A stretch of 64,000 nt of DNA from positions 1,364,001 through 1,428,000 of the forward strand of contig NZ_CP114606.1 in NCBI RefSeq assembly GCF_033558715.1. Direction: 5' to 3'. The DNA comes from Acinetobacter sp. YWS30-1. GTDB lineage: Bacteria > Pseudomonadota > Gammaproteobacteria > Pseudomonadales > Moraxellaceae. Under the pieces are notes generated by a model. It saw only the letters and a list, made by a program, of their open reading frames with translations. It did no database searches and was not told the origin of the DNA. The translations under genes were made by a program, and so were the position numbers. Positions 1 to 7,525 of this stretch are shown here, piece by piece; the stretch's first letter is position 1, and each line of letters starts with the position of its first letter.

Positions 1-2195
1 GCCGTTGCTTCATCGATATCTTTTTTCGCAGCACCTTCAATGAAGATCTTACGCTGCTTGACCATTTCTTCAGGTTTTTTCTTACCCATCGCACGACGAA
101 GTAAGTCCGCACCACCCAAGCTATAGCCGGCACAGAACTGTGCCGACTGCATTACCTGTTCTTGGTATACCATGATCCCGTAAGTCGGCTCTAATACCTT
201 TTCCAGTAATGGATGCAGGTATTCAAACTCGCCACCATGCATACGATGGATAAAGTCAGGAATCAGATCCATTGGACCCGGACGATATAACGATACGAAG
301 GCGATAATTTCTTCGAACTTGCTAGGACGTGCTTCCTTCAACATCTTTTTCATGCCGACGGATTCAAACTGGAATACCGCGGTGGTATTCGCCGTCGCGA
401 AGATGTTATAGGCTGGCTTGTCATCCAGCGGAATATAGGAAATATTCACCGGTTCGGTCACGTCTGGGCGTGCATTGATGTGCTTGATGGCATCTTCAAT
501 CACGGTCAGGTTACGTAGACCCAAGAAGTCGAATTTCACTAGACCGGCAGCTTCGACATCATCCTTATCGAATTGAGCAACACGTGCAGTACCATCCGCA
601 TCACACATCACGGCTGAATAGTCGGTCAGCTTGGTCGGTGCAATCACTACACCACCGGCGTGTTTACCGGTGTTACGGGTAATGCCTTCAAGCTTAAGTG
701 CCATTTCCCAGATTTCAGAAGCATCGTCATAATCTGGATTTGATGGATTGGTGACGATATCTTTGAGCTGTGGTTCCGCTTCTAGAGATTCTTCCAAACT
801 TAAACCCAGAGGCTTGGTTGGAATCAGTTTAGAAATACGATCGGCCAGACCATACGATTTACCCAATACACGTGCCACGTCACGAATCGCACCTTTGGCC
901 GCCATGGTACCGAAAGTCGCAATCTGCGATACCGCATCACGGCCATAAGTCCGTGCCACATAGTCGATCACGCGGTCACGACCAGCGATACAGAAATCGA
1001 CGTCAAAGTCGGGCATCGAAACACGTTCCGGGTTCAAGAAACGTTCGAACAGCAGGTCATAGCGCAGAGGATCAAGATCGGTAATTTTCAAACTATAGGC
1101 TACGAGGGAACCCGCACCTGAACCACGGCCCGGACCTACCGGTACGCCATTTCCTTTGGACCATTGAATGAAGTCCATGACGATCAAGAAGTACCCTGGG
1201 AAGCCCATATCCAGAATAATTTTGATTTCAAACGCCAGACGTTCATCATAAGGCTGACGGATTAAAGGCCAGTCTTCTTCACGTTTTTCTGGTGGATACA
1301 GGAAATTCAGGCGTTCTTCTAAACCTTCTTCACATAAATGTGCGAAGTAGGTGTCAATAGTATGGCCTTCAGGAATTGGGTAATCTGGTAAGTCGTTGAA
1401 ACCTAAACGTAGGGTGACATTACAACGTCTTGCGATATGGAAGGTGTTTTCAATCGCGGTTGGAATATCGCTAAACAGTTCCGCCATTTCTGTTGAGCTT
1501 TTAAAATATTGCTCAGGGCTATAGGTTTTAGGACGGCGATTATCACCAAGCACATAACCATCTGCGATACAGACACGCGCTTCATGTGCTTCAAAGTCTT
1601 CGCGTGCAATAAAATGCACATCATTATGTGCAACTACACCAATATTATATTTCTTTGCGAGCTTTACCGCTTCTTCAATGAAAGTATCTTCATTAGCACG
1701 GCCAGTGCGGGTGAGGGCGAGATAAACACGATTTCCAAATTTCTCTACCCATTCTTGCAGTAGCGGTTCAGCTTTATCGGGATTTGAAGTAATCAGCATT
1801 TTGCCGACATCGGACTGCATACCGAGCAATACGATCATGTCATCGTGCTGATTCAAGATCCAATCTTTTTGTACGCAAGGAATATCCAGTTGCTGGCCGC
1901 TGATATAACCTTCAGACACCAGTTCGGTCAGGTTGCGCCAGCCTTTGTTGGTCATGGAAAGCAGGGTAACCCGATGCTCAGCATCATTCAGACGAATTTC
2001 AGAGCCAAGAATCGGTTTGATGCCTTTATCCAAACATTTTTTATAGAATTTAACAGCAGCATGTAGATTGGATAAGTCAGTCAGCGCGAGTGCTGGCATC
2101 TCGTCATTCGCAGCAGCTTTGACCAAGTCAGGTATACGTACGATGGATTCAGTAATCGAAAATTCTGTATGAATACCAAGATGAACAAAGTGCAT
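1..2195 (-). CDS. dnaE: DNA polymerase III subunit alpha, N-terminal 731 codons (cut by window edge)
   Basis: Catalytic subunit of the replicative polymerase. The frame is open from the ATG at 2195 to the window edge, so the C-terminal part (about 450 residues in the family) lies outside. The N-terminus opens MHFVHLGIHTEFS, the PHP domain of DnaE. Near residue 395 the PDFDVDF motif carries two of the three catalytic aspartates of C-family polymerases. Further on, GPGRGSGAGSLVAY, the RPGPMDLIPDFI segment and the YGIMVYQEQVMQ / LLRRAMGKKKPEEM region match the palm and fingers of DnaE. No frameshift was found in the segments translated. It reads leftward, and its upstream region holds a structured repeat and an IS. 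Identification is by sequence recognition and is very secure. Confidence 0.97.
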   Translation of the reverse strand, partial: MHFVHLGIHTEFSITESIVRIPDLVKAAANDEMPALALTDLSNLHAAVKFYKKCLDKGIKPILGSEIRLNDAEHRVTLLSMTNKGWRNLTELVSEGYISGQQLDIPCVQKDWILNQHDDMIVLLGMQSDVGKMLITSNPDKAEPLLQEWVEKFGNRVYLALTRTGRANEDTFIEEAVKLAKKYNIGVVAHNDVHFIAREDFEAHEARVCIADGYVLGDNRRPKTYSPEQYFKSSTEMAELFSDIPTAIENTFHIARRCNVTLRLGFNDLPDYPIPEGHTIDTYFAHLCEEGLEERLNFLYPPEKREEDWPLIRQPYDERLAFEIKIILDMGFPGYFLIVMDFIQWSKGNGVPVGPGRGSGAGSLVAYSLKITDLDPLRYDLLFERFLNPERVSMPDFDVDFCIAGRDRVIDYVARTYGRDAVSQIATFGTMAAKGAIRDVARVLGKSYGLADRISKLIPTKPLGLSLEESLEAEPQLKDIVTNPSNPDYDDASEIWEMALKLEGITRNTGKHAGGVVIAPTKLTDYSAVMCDADGTARVAQFDKDDVEAAGLVKFDFLGLRNLTVIEDAIKHINARPDVTEPVNISYIPLDDKPAYNIFATANTTAVFQFESVGMKKMLKEARPSKFEEIIAFVSLYRPGPMDLIPDFIHRMHGGEFEYLHPLLEKVLEPTYGIMVYQEQVMQSAQFCAGYSLGGADLLRRAMGKKKPEEMVKQRKIFIEGAAKKDIDEAT

Positions 2196-2362
2196 AAATG
2201 AGTCCCTGCAAAAACCACTCGATAGTTTAGCACGGGATTTATTGTTTCAGTTTGAAATTGAGGGGAAATGCTGAACTTTTAGATTGTGAATTAGAATTGA
2301 CTTAAAGTCATGTTTATCATTTTATCGGAATAGAACTACGTATCCAAATTGAATTTGTATGA

Positions 2363-2471
2363 GGCGACATGGATGTCGCCGTTGGCTTGTGATACAGGGA
2401 CGTATCATCAAGCTAACAGAAGATTTTTGTTACCTTGCATAGCAGTGCTATTCATCTTTCAAAAGTAAAAG
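2363..2471 (+). repeat. Three-hairpin intergenic repeat, copy 1
   Basis: Three stem-loops in a row. The first is perfect: GGCGACAT, GG, ATGTCGCC (2363-2380). The second is a long stem starting GTTGGCTTG and closing CAAGCTAAC (2381-2417). The third region runs TTTTTGTTACCTT ... TTTCAAAAGTAAA (about 2424-2467). The same order and the same linker (hairpin 1 directly followed by GTTG) occur on the opposite strand at 3428-3547. No credible gene lies in it. It may be a known Acinetobacter intergenic repeat, but I could not check copy number. Confidence 0.6.
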
Positions 2472-2558
2472 AAGAATTTCAAGTGTCAGTAAGTTTATTC
2501 ATAAAGTTATTTGAAAATTAGAATTTCATTATTTTTACTTTAATTTAAATTTTGAGTA

Positions 2559-3417
2559 GGGTCTGTTGACACTTACTGTTCATAATTAACCCTATAACGG
2601 TAGCCATAAAAATATACAGGCTAAGGCAACAGAACTTTGATAATTTCTTTTGAGCTTGTCATATCGAGTAGCTATTCCTCTAAATTGCTTTAATCTACAA
2701 AACATATTTTCAACTAAATGCCTGATTTTATATAAATACCAGTCCATATGGTCATTGTTCGATTGGCTATTCGTTTTCTTTGGTATATTCGCTTTAGTCC
2801 CTGTTTTCCTGATCTGTTCACGCAGTGGTTCTGAATCATAGCCTTTATCTGCACATACCACTTTTGTCTCTTTTAAATCTAATGTTGATATTAAATCAGG
2901 TGCAACTTTAACATCATGTGTGGTTCCATCGGTAATCATGAAATCAATAGGATTGCCATGTGCATCAACAATCAAATGTATTTTTGAGGAGTTTCCTCCT
3001 GCACTTTTAGAAATAGATTGATTCGCTATGCCGGCAGAATGTTGATGAGCACGTACATGAGAGCCATCAATAAAAATCCACTCCATATCGGGGCATGAGG
3101 CTAGTAATTTGAATAATCTAAGTAACTTACCGCTGCTTGACCAACGATTAAAACGTTTGAAAATAGAGTTTGAATGACCAAAACAAGAAGGAATATCTCG
3201 CCACGGACAACCTGTCCTAATTCTATAGAGAATAGCTTCAATAAAATTGCGTAAATTTGAGTTGTGGTGAATGGATAAATTACGCAGAATAACTTTCAAC
3301 TTTTGCCAGTGTTGATCTGTCAGCATGGTACGAGTCATAGCGAATAGTAAAATTGGGTTTGGCGATTTGATTTTACTACTTCGCTATTTTTTTTAAGCTA
3401 AAAGTGTCAACACACCC
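2559..3417 (-). mobile_element. IS5-family insertion sequence, complete
   Basis: An 859 bp element with near-perfect terminal inverted repeats: the left end reads GGGTCTGTTGACACTT and the right end, read inward, GGGTGTGTTGACACTT (one mismatch). It is flanked by TA at 2557-2558 and 3418-3419, consistent with a 2 bp target duplication. It carries one intact DDE transposase gene filling most of its length. The ends and the TA duplication suggest the IS427 group of the IS5 family; that subgroup is inferred. It sits in an intergenic region and breaks no gene. Confidence 0.9.
2592..3338 (-). CDS. IS5-family DDE transposase
   Basis: Transposase of the surrounding insertion element, 248 residues in a single uninterrupted frame. 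The N-terminal 70 residues form the DUF4096-like helical domain (LTDQHWQKLK, RTGCPWRDIP). The catalytic triad is visible as D91 in FIDGSH, D164 in CADKGYD and E210 in HLVENMFCRLKQ, followed by the usual FRGIATRYDK segment. Many relatives of this group need a programmed frameshift to join two ORFs; here one ORF covers everything, so the element looks active. The start ATG at 3338 lies 79 bp inside the right terminal repeat. Confidence 0.93.
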   Translation of the reverse strand: MTRTMLTDQHWQKLKVILRNLSIHHNSNLRNFIEAILYRIRTGCPWRDIPSCFGHSNSIFKRFNRWSSSGKLLRLFKLLASCPDMEWIFIDGSHVRAHQHSAGIANQSISKSAGGNSSKIHLIVDAHGNPIDFMITDGTTHDVKVAPDLISTLDLKETKVVCADKGYDSEPLREQIRKTGTKANIPKKTNSQSNNDHMDWYLYKIRHLVENMFCRLKQFRGIATRYDKLKRNYQSSVALACIFLWLPL

Positions 3418-3427
3418 TAGTTATGCC

Positions 3428-3547
3428 TTACTTTTGACGGGCCAAAAGTAACAAAACCCCTCGTTGATCTGATGGCACTTCCTGAGCAAGCTTTAAGCAT
3501 TGCTTTAAAGCTTGTGTAAGACAGATCAACGGCAGCATCCATGCTGC
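3428..3547 (-). repeat. Three-hairpin intergenic repeat, copy 2 (inverted)
   Basis: Read on the minus strand, this has the same architecture as the copy at 2363-2471. Hairpin 1 is GCAGCAT, GG, ATGCTGC (3532-3547). Hairpin 2 is closed by GTTGATCTG / CAGATCAAC (3463-3530) with an AAGCTTTAAAGC inner palindrome. Hairpin 3 is TTACTTTTG / CAAAAGTAA (3428-3451). The two copies have diverged in sequence but keep the stems through compensating changes, and they face each other across the IS. Confidence 0.6.
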
Positions 3548-3607
3548 TAAGCCATGTATCAAATGTTCGCTTCGATGTTTAAGATGCAGATATTTTTATG
3601 GGTAGAA

Positions 3608-3633
3608 AATAAAACCCTCAAAAAGAGGGCTTT
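3608..3633 (-). terminator. Rho-independent terminator after metI
   Basis: On the minus strand the stem CCCTC / GAGGG is followed by a T-rich tract, 20 bp past the metI stop codon. It ends the met transport operon. Confidence 0.75.
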
Positions 3634-3652
3634 ATTTACTTAGGAATTTAGC

Positions 3653-4348
3653 TTAACGAAGTCGCGATAACCAGTCGCCAACACTTTGTACAATCTGCAC
3701 CAGAATCAATAAGACAATCACGGTCATGATCACCACAGATGTATCAAAACGCTGATAACCATAAGAGATCGCTAAGTCACCAATACCACCAGCACCAACG
3801 GCACCCGCCATTGCGGTTGCACCAATCAGGCTAATGGTTGCTGTGGTCAGGTTCAGAATCAGTGAGCTACGTGCTTCTGGCAGAATAAACTTAAAGATAA
3901 TCTGCATTGGTGTTGCACCCATGGCTTGTGCAGATTCGATAATCCCCTCATTCACTTCTAGCAGAGAAGTCTCGACTAGACGACCAATATAAGGACCGAC
4001 ATAAATAGTCAGAGGCACAATCGCTGCCCAAGTACCAATTGATGTTCCGACCAAAAACTTGGTTAGTGGAATCACTGCAATCAGCAGAATAATAAAGGGT
4101 AGGGAACGTAGTGCATTCACAATCGGGTTTAGAGCATGATAAATCACACGGTTTGGCAGAATCCCGTTTGGGCGAGTGACAAGTAAAATGATCGCCTGAA
4201 TAAAGCCCCAGATACAGCCAAACAGCATTGCGAAGAACACCATGTGAAAGGTTTCTTGCAGTGCAGTAACAAACTGATCCATCGATAGTGAACTTTTCCA
4301 GAATGGCGCAGTAATAGTGGTCAACCACTGTACAATTAAGTCTCTCAT
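3653..4348 (-). CDS. metI: D-methionine ABC transporter permease MetI
   Basis: Inner-membrane permease of the methionine/D-methionine importer, 231 residues, near the usual length. It has about five hydrophobic segments and the BPD-transporter signature: EAA-type loop near residue 140 (IESAQAMGATPMQIIFKFILPEA), which docks on the MetN ATPase, and the GAVGAGGIGDLA motif typical of MetI. The start overlaps the last four bases of metN, implying translational coupling. It is the last gene of metQ-metN-metI and is followed by a terminator. Confidence 0.96.
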   Translation of the reverse strand: MRDLIVQWLTTITAPFWKSSLSMDQFVTALQETFHMVFFAMLFGCIWGFIQAIILLVTRPNGILPNRVIYHALNPIVNALRSLPFIILLIAVIPLTKFLVGTSIGTWAAIVPLTIYVGPYIGRLVETSLLEVNEGIIESAQAMGATPMQIIFKFILPEARSSLILNLTTATISLIGATAMAGAVGAGGIGDLAISYGYQRFDTSVVIMTVIVLLILVQIVQSVGDWLSRLR

Positions 4349-5370
4349 TCTTGTACTCCTGCTTGATCTACTTGTACGCCGTTATCTCTCAGATATTGCA
4401 TCGCTGCTGTGATTTGCGCTGGATCGCCTAAGAGCTGAATAAACATCTGGCCAATCACCGACCCATTAATTTCTGTCATATTGGCAAACAGGATATTCAA
4501 GCTGATATCAAACTGTTTGATCACACCCTGAATCACGGTTTCCTGCGCTGAGCTGCCCAGGAATTTTAAACAATAAATACTGTGATGATTCTGATTTTCC
4601 AGATTCGCCAGAATATTTACTGGCAAGTTCTGCTGGAGTACAGTTTGAATGAAGTTTTTCGTCGTTGGATGCTGAGGTTGACTAAAGATCTGCAGGGTAG
4701 AACCGGTTTCAATCACATCACCTTTTTCCATCACGGCCACATAATCGCACACGGTTTCGATCACATCCATTTCATGGGTGACCATGACAATGGTAATGCC
4801 TTGTTCCTGATTAATGCGTTTCAGCAATTGCAGTACGGATTTAGTCGTTTGCGGATCTAGAGCAGAAGTTGCTTCATCACACAGCAGAATTTTCGGATGA
4901 TTCGCGAGGGCACGCGCAATACCGACACGCTGCTTTTGACCGCCTGATAACTCGTCCGGAAAAGCATGACGCTTATGTTTCAGGTCAATAAAATCCAGCA
5001 GTTCTTCGAGACGTTTTTCCCGTTCAGCTTTACTCCAGCCAAGCAACTTCATTGGCATTTCGATATTGGCAGCCACTGTTTTAGTCTGCATTAAGTTAAA
5101 ATGCTGGAAAATCATGCCGATCTGGGTACGTTCCTGACGCAATGATTTGGCATCCAAAGCAGTAAAGTCCGTGCCATTGATAATCACCTGACCAGAAGTA
5201 GGGCGTTCAAGCAGATTAATTAGGCGGATCAGGGTACTTTTACCGGCACCACTATAGCCAATAATGCCAAAGATACTGCCGGTTGGAATCTGTAAATTAA
5301 TCCGATTCAAGGCACGTAAGGTTTGACCCTTGAGCTCATACTGTTTGGAGATGTCTTTAAATTCAATCAT
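4345..5370 (-). CDS. metN: D-methionine ABC transporter ATP-binding protein MetN
   Basis: ATPase that powers methionine import. The Walker A motif is GYSGAGKST (about residues 38-46), the ABC signature LSGGQKQRVGIARAL is near residue 141, the Walker B ILLCDEATSALD near 161, and the switch histidine VTHEMDVI near 195. The C-terminal 80 residues form the NIL domain, which in E. coli MetN binds methionine and causes trans-inhibition. The length (341) equals that of classical MetN. It lies 72 bp after metQ with a terminator-like stem between, and overlaps metI. Confidence 0.97.
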   Translation of the reverse strand: MIEFKDISKQYELKGQTLRALNRINLQIPTGSIFGIIGYSGAGKSTLIRLINLLERPTSGQVIINGTDFTALDAKSLRQERTQIGMIFQHFNLMQTKTVAANIEMPMKLLGWSKAEREKRLEELLDFIDLKHKRHAFPDELSGGQKQRVGIARALANHPKILLCDEATSALDPQTTKSVLQLLKRINQEQGITIVMVTHEMDVIETVCDYVAVMEKGDVIETGSTLQIFSQPQHPTTKNFIQTVLQQNLPVNILANLENQNHHSIYCLKFLGSSAQETVIQGVIKQFDISLNILFANMTEINGSVIGQMFIQLLGDPAQITAAMQYLRDNGVQVDQAGVQE

Positions 5371-5391
5371 AGTGTCAAATACTGCATCAAG

Positions 5392-5424
5392 AATAAAAAA
5401 ACAGGCAAGAAATCTTGCCTGTTC
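5392..5424 (-). terminator. Terminator-like stem between metQ and metN
   Basis: On the minus strand ACAGGCAAGA / TCTTGCCTGT forms a stem of about ten pairs followed directly by seven T. It has full intrinsic-terminator form yet sits inside the metQ-metN-metI unit. Partial termination would give more binding protein MetQ than transporter; that role is inferred. Confidence 0.75.
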
Positions 5425-5442
5425 TGAATATTGATTATTGTA

Positions 5443-6318
5443 TTACTTTTCTTCGGTTAAATAAGTCACTGGTTTATTTACAGCAACTTTAGTACCACCG
5501 AAGTGTTCATCAACATAGGCTTTCACAGCAGGAGTATGATACAACTGGCCAACTTTTTGAAGTACAGGATCATTTTGACGGTCAGCAGCGACAGCTAAAA
5601 TGTTAACATTCATTTTAGTACTTTGATCAATCGCTTCGTAATAGATCGCATCTTTCAATACGTTCAGACCACCTTCCATTGCCAAAGTATTACCTAGAAC
5701 AATCGCATCTACTTCATCTTTCACACGGACTGCAGTCGCCATTTGAATTGGCTTGATGACAATCTGTTTCGCATTTTCAGTGATGTCAGCAGGCGTACCT
5801 TTTACCAGGTCAAAGTTTGGTTTAAGTTTTACCAGACCCGCAGATTGTAAAAGTAACAATGCACGTGATTCATTCGCGCCATCGTTAGGAATAGCAATTG
5901 TCGCACCTTGCTTAAACTCTTCAACTTTTTTCACTTTGCTTGAGTAAATCCCCATTGGCTCAAGATAAGTCGTAGAAAGTGGAGCGATCTTTTGAGTATT
6001 GGCGTCGTTATAAGCCACCATATAGGCATAAGACTGGAATGCGTTAACATCAATTTCTTTGTTGGCAACCGCAGTGTTCATCGCAACATAATCAGTGAAG
6101 TTTTTCACATCAAGTTTGATGCCGGCTTGTTTAGTTTCAGGCAAAGTTGAAATGTAGCGCCATACGTCAGCATCTGAACCAGTGGATGCCATAGTAACTG
6201 TTTGAAGTTCACCTGAGTCTTTGTTTTGTGCTGCGTCCGTTGCAGGCGCTTCTTGTTTTCCGCATGCAGTTAGTGTCAATACAGATGCACTGAGTAAAAC
6301 GCCAAGTAGCTTTTTCAT
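5443..6318 (-). CDS. metQ: Methionine-binding lipoprotein MetQ
   Basis: Substrate-binding lipoprotein (NlpA family) that delivers L- or D-methionine to MetNI. A lipoprotein signal peptide is clear: MKKLLGVLLSASVLTLTAC with the lipobox LTAC, Cys19 becoming the acylated N-terminus. The mature part has NlpA-family segments such as the VKNFTDYVAMNTAVANKEID region, AIPNDGANESRALLLLQSAG and the C-terminal VAVNKPVTYL. The length, 291, is slightly over the E. coli protein. An AGGA Shine-Dalgarno lies six bases before the ATG. It is the first gene of the operon, preceded by a structured leader. Confidence 0.95.
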   Translation of the reverse strand: MKKLLGVLLSASVLTLTACGKQEAPATDAAQNKDSGELQTVTMASTGSDADVWRYISTLPETKQAGIKLDVKNFTDYVAMNTAVANKEIDVNAFQSYAYMVAYNDANTQKIAPLSTTYLEPMGIYSSKVKKVEEFKQGATIAIPNDGANESRALLLLQSAGLVKLKPNFDLVKGTPADITENAKQIVIKPIQMATAVRVKDEVDAIVLGNTLAMEGGLNVLKDAIYYEAIDQSTKMNVNILAVAADRQNDPVLQKVGQLYHTPAVKAYVDEHFGGTKVAVNKPVTYLTEEK

Positions 6319-6372
6319 AAAGATGTCCTAATTCTCGTGTTGCCTAAAGTATATGCATTTTAAGGTCATGTT

Positions 6373-6484
6373 AAAGTGGAGTTTTATTACACTTTCATCT
6401 GACCCTGGATCGATGTCGCATGTGGCTCCGGCAGGGAAAATGCAAATGTACTGCAACAGTTCACGTTAATTCGATCGGGTCAGA
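6373..6484 (-). promoter_or_regulatory. Two-hairpin 5' leader of metQ (unassigned cis-regulatory RNA candidate)
   Basis: On the minus strand, upstream of metQ, a long stem pairs TCTGACCC-GATCGA (6484-6471) with TCGATC-CA-GGGTCAGA (6413-6398): 14 pairs with a two-base bulge, closing a 57-base apical region with further short self-complementary pieces. Next to it, AAAGTG / CACTTT (6395-6373) forms a second hairpin. A possible promoter, TTGACT (6555-6550) with a weak -10 around 6532-6525, would place both within a leader of about 200 bases. I do not recognise a SAM, SAH or other known riboswitch consensus. Regulation of methionine uptake is inferred from position only. Confidence 0.45.
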
Positions 6485-6833
6485 GTTCACCAAACCACTA
6501 TATCGGTTTTCTATTTGGAGAGAGTAAATAGAGATTTTATAAAAGATATAGTCAAATTTGGTGCTCTGAATGGGCGCAATCATAGCAATTATTATTTATT
6601 CGATATAGTGGATAAAAACTATCTACTTATCTATTTAGTAGAATATATATTAGATGAAAATGATTAAAATATTAATGAATACAATATATTATTTTTATTG
6701 AAGATAAATCAGAATTACATATCGCTTAAAGATTGATCTTTATAAGATTTTATCCAATAGAAATCATAAAAATGAATAAACATAGGTAAATCTACTAGCT
6801 CATTGAGCTACTGAAAAATCTTTTTTAATGAAT
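6485..6833. other. AT-rich intergenic region
   Basis: The stretch between the metQ leader and the acetyltransferase gene is very AT-rich. Apart from the possible metQ promoter around 6525-6555, I see no ORF, RNA gene or repeat up to the short GGTTAAGGAGGATTTAA motif at 6834-6850. That motif resembles one end of the REPIN-like elements at 8832 and 56488. Confidence 0.5.
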
Positions 6834-6858
6834 GGTTAAGGAGGATTTAAGTCGACTC

Positions 6859-7398
6859 TTATTTACTTGAATAATTGCTTTGATTAATTTCATACAATAC
6901 ATGCCAACATAAAGGATGATCCTTAGGCAAGCGTGGATGCTGAAATTCTTGAGTCTTTACCATGCCTATCTTTTTCATCACCGCTTCGGATGGTGTATTG
7001 ACTGTGGCAGTGAAAGATACAACTTTATTCAAACCTAAAGTATTGAATGCGTAATCCAATACTGCGCGAGCACCTTCAGTGGCATAACCTCGATGCCAAT
7101 ATTTTTTGGCAAGACGCCAGCCAATTTCAACACAGGGTGTAAACTCAAACAGATCAGGCTGCGGTTGCAGGCCAATAAAGCCAATAAATTCTTTAGTCTC
7201 TTTTAGCTCAACTGCCCATAAACCCCAACCATACTGATCAATCTGTTTAGTTACTTTTTCAATAAATTGTAGACTTTGTTCAGGTGTCAGTAGGCTGGGA
7301 AAATAACGCATAACTTCAGGATTTTGCCCCATAGCAATAAAAGCTGGATAGTCCGATGCTTGCCAAGGTCGAAGGATGAGGCGTTCTGTTTCTAACAT
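6859..7398 (-). CDS. GNAT-family N-acetyltransferase (RimJ/RimL type)
   Basis: Acetyl-CoA-dependent acetyltransferase of the RimJ/RimL branch, 179 residues, the family's normal length. The start MLETERLILRPWQASDYPAF is the typical first beta strand. The acetyl-CoA loop appears as EIGWRLAKKYWHRGYATEGARAVLDYAF, and the SFTATVNTPSEAVMKKIGM segment is the conserved strand and helix. Enzymes of this group modify protein N-termini, amino acids or antibiotics, and the substrate cannot be read from sequence. It is transcribed alone, between the metQ leader and purD. Confidence 0.9.
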   Translation of the reverse strand: MLETERLILRPWQASDYPAFIAMGQNPEVMRYFPSLLTPEQSLQFIEKVTKQIDQYGWGLWAVELKETKEFIGFIGLQPQPDLFEFTPCVEIGWRLAKKYWHRGYATEGARAVLDYAFNTLGLNKVVSFTATVNTPSEAVMKKIGMVKTQEFQHPRLPKDHPLCWHVLYEINQSNYSSK

Positions 7399-7478
7399 TT
7401 CTAAAAATGGAGTTTAGTGATCTAGCTATTTATAAAACTATAAAGCCAAGCATGAGTAAAGTTGAAATTCTTCACTAT

Positions 7479-7508
7479 AAAAAAACCCCGCATTCAGCGG
7501 GGTTTTTA
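7479..7508 (-). terminator. Terminator after purD
   Basis: AACCCCGC / GCGGGGTT with A and T runs on both sides, so it can work in both directions. It ends leftward purD transcription. Confidence 0.85.
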
Positions 7509-7525
7509 TTTAATCTAAATATAGA

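Noticed and set aside
3948..4328. 126-codon minus-strand frame inside metI
   Set aside because: Out-of-frame shadow; MetI in the other frame is fully supported by family motifs.
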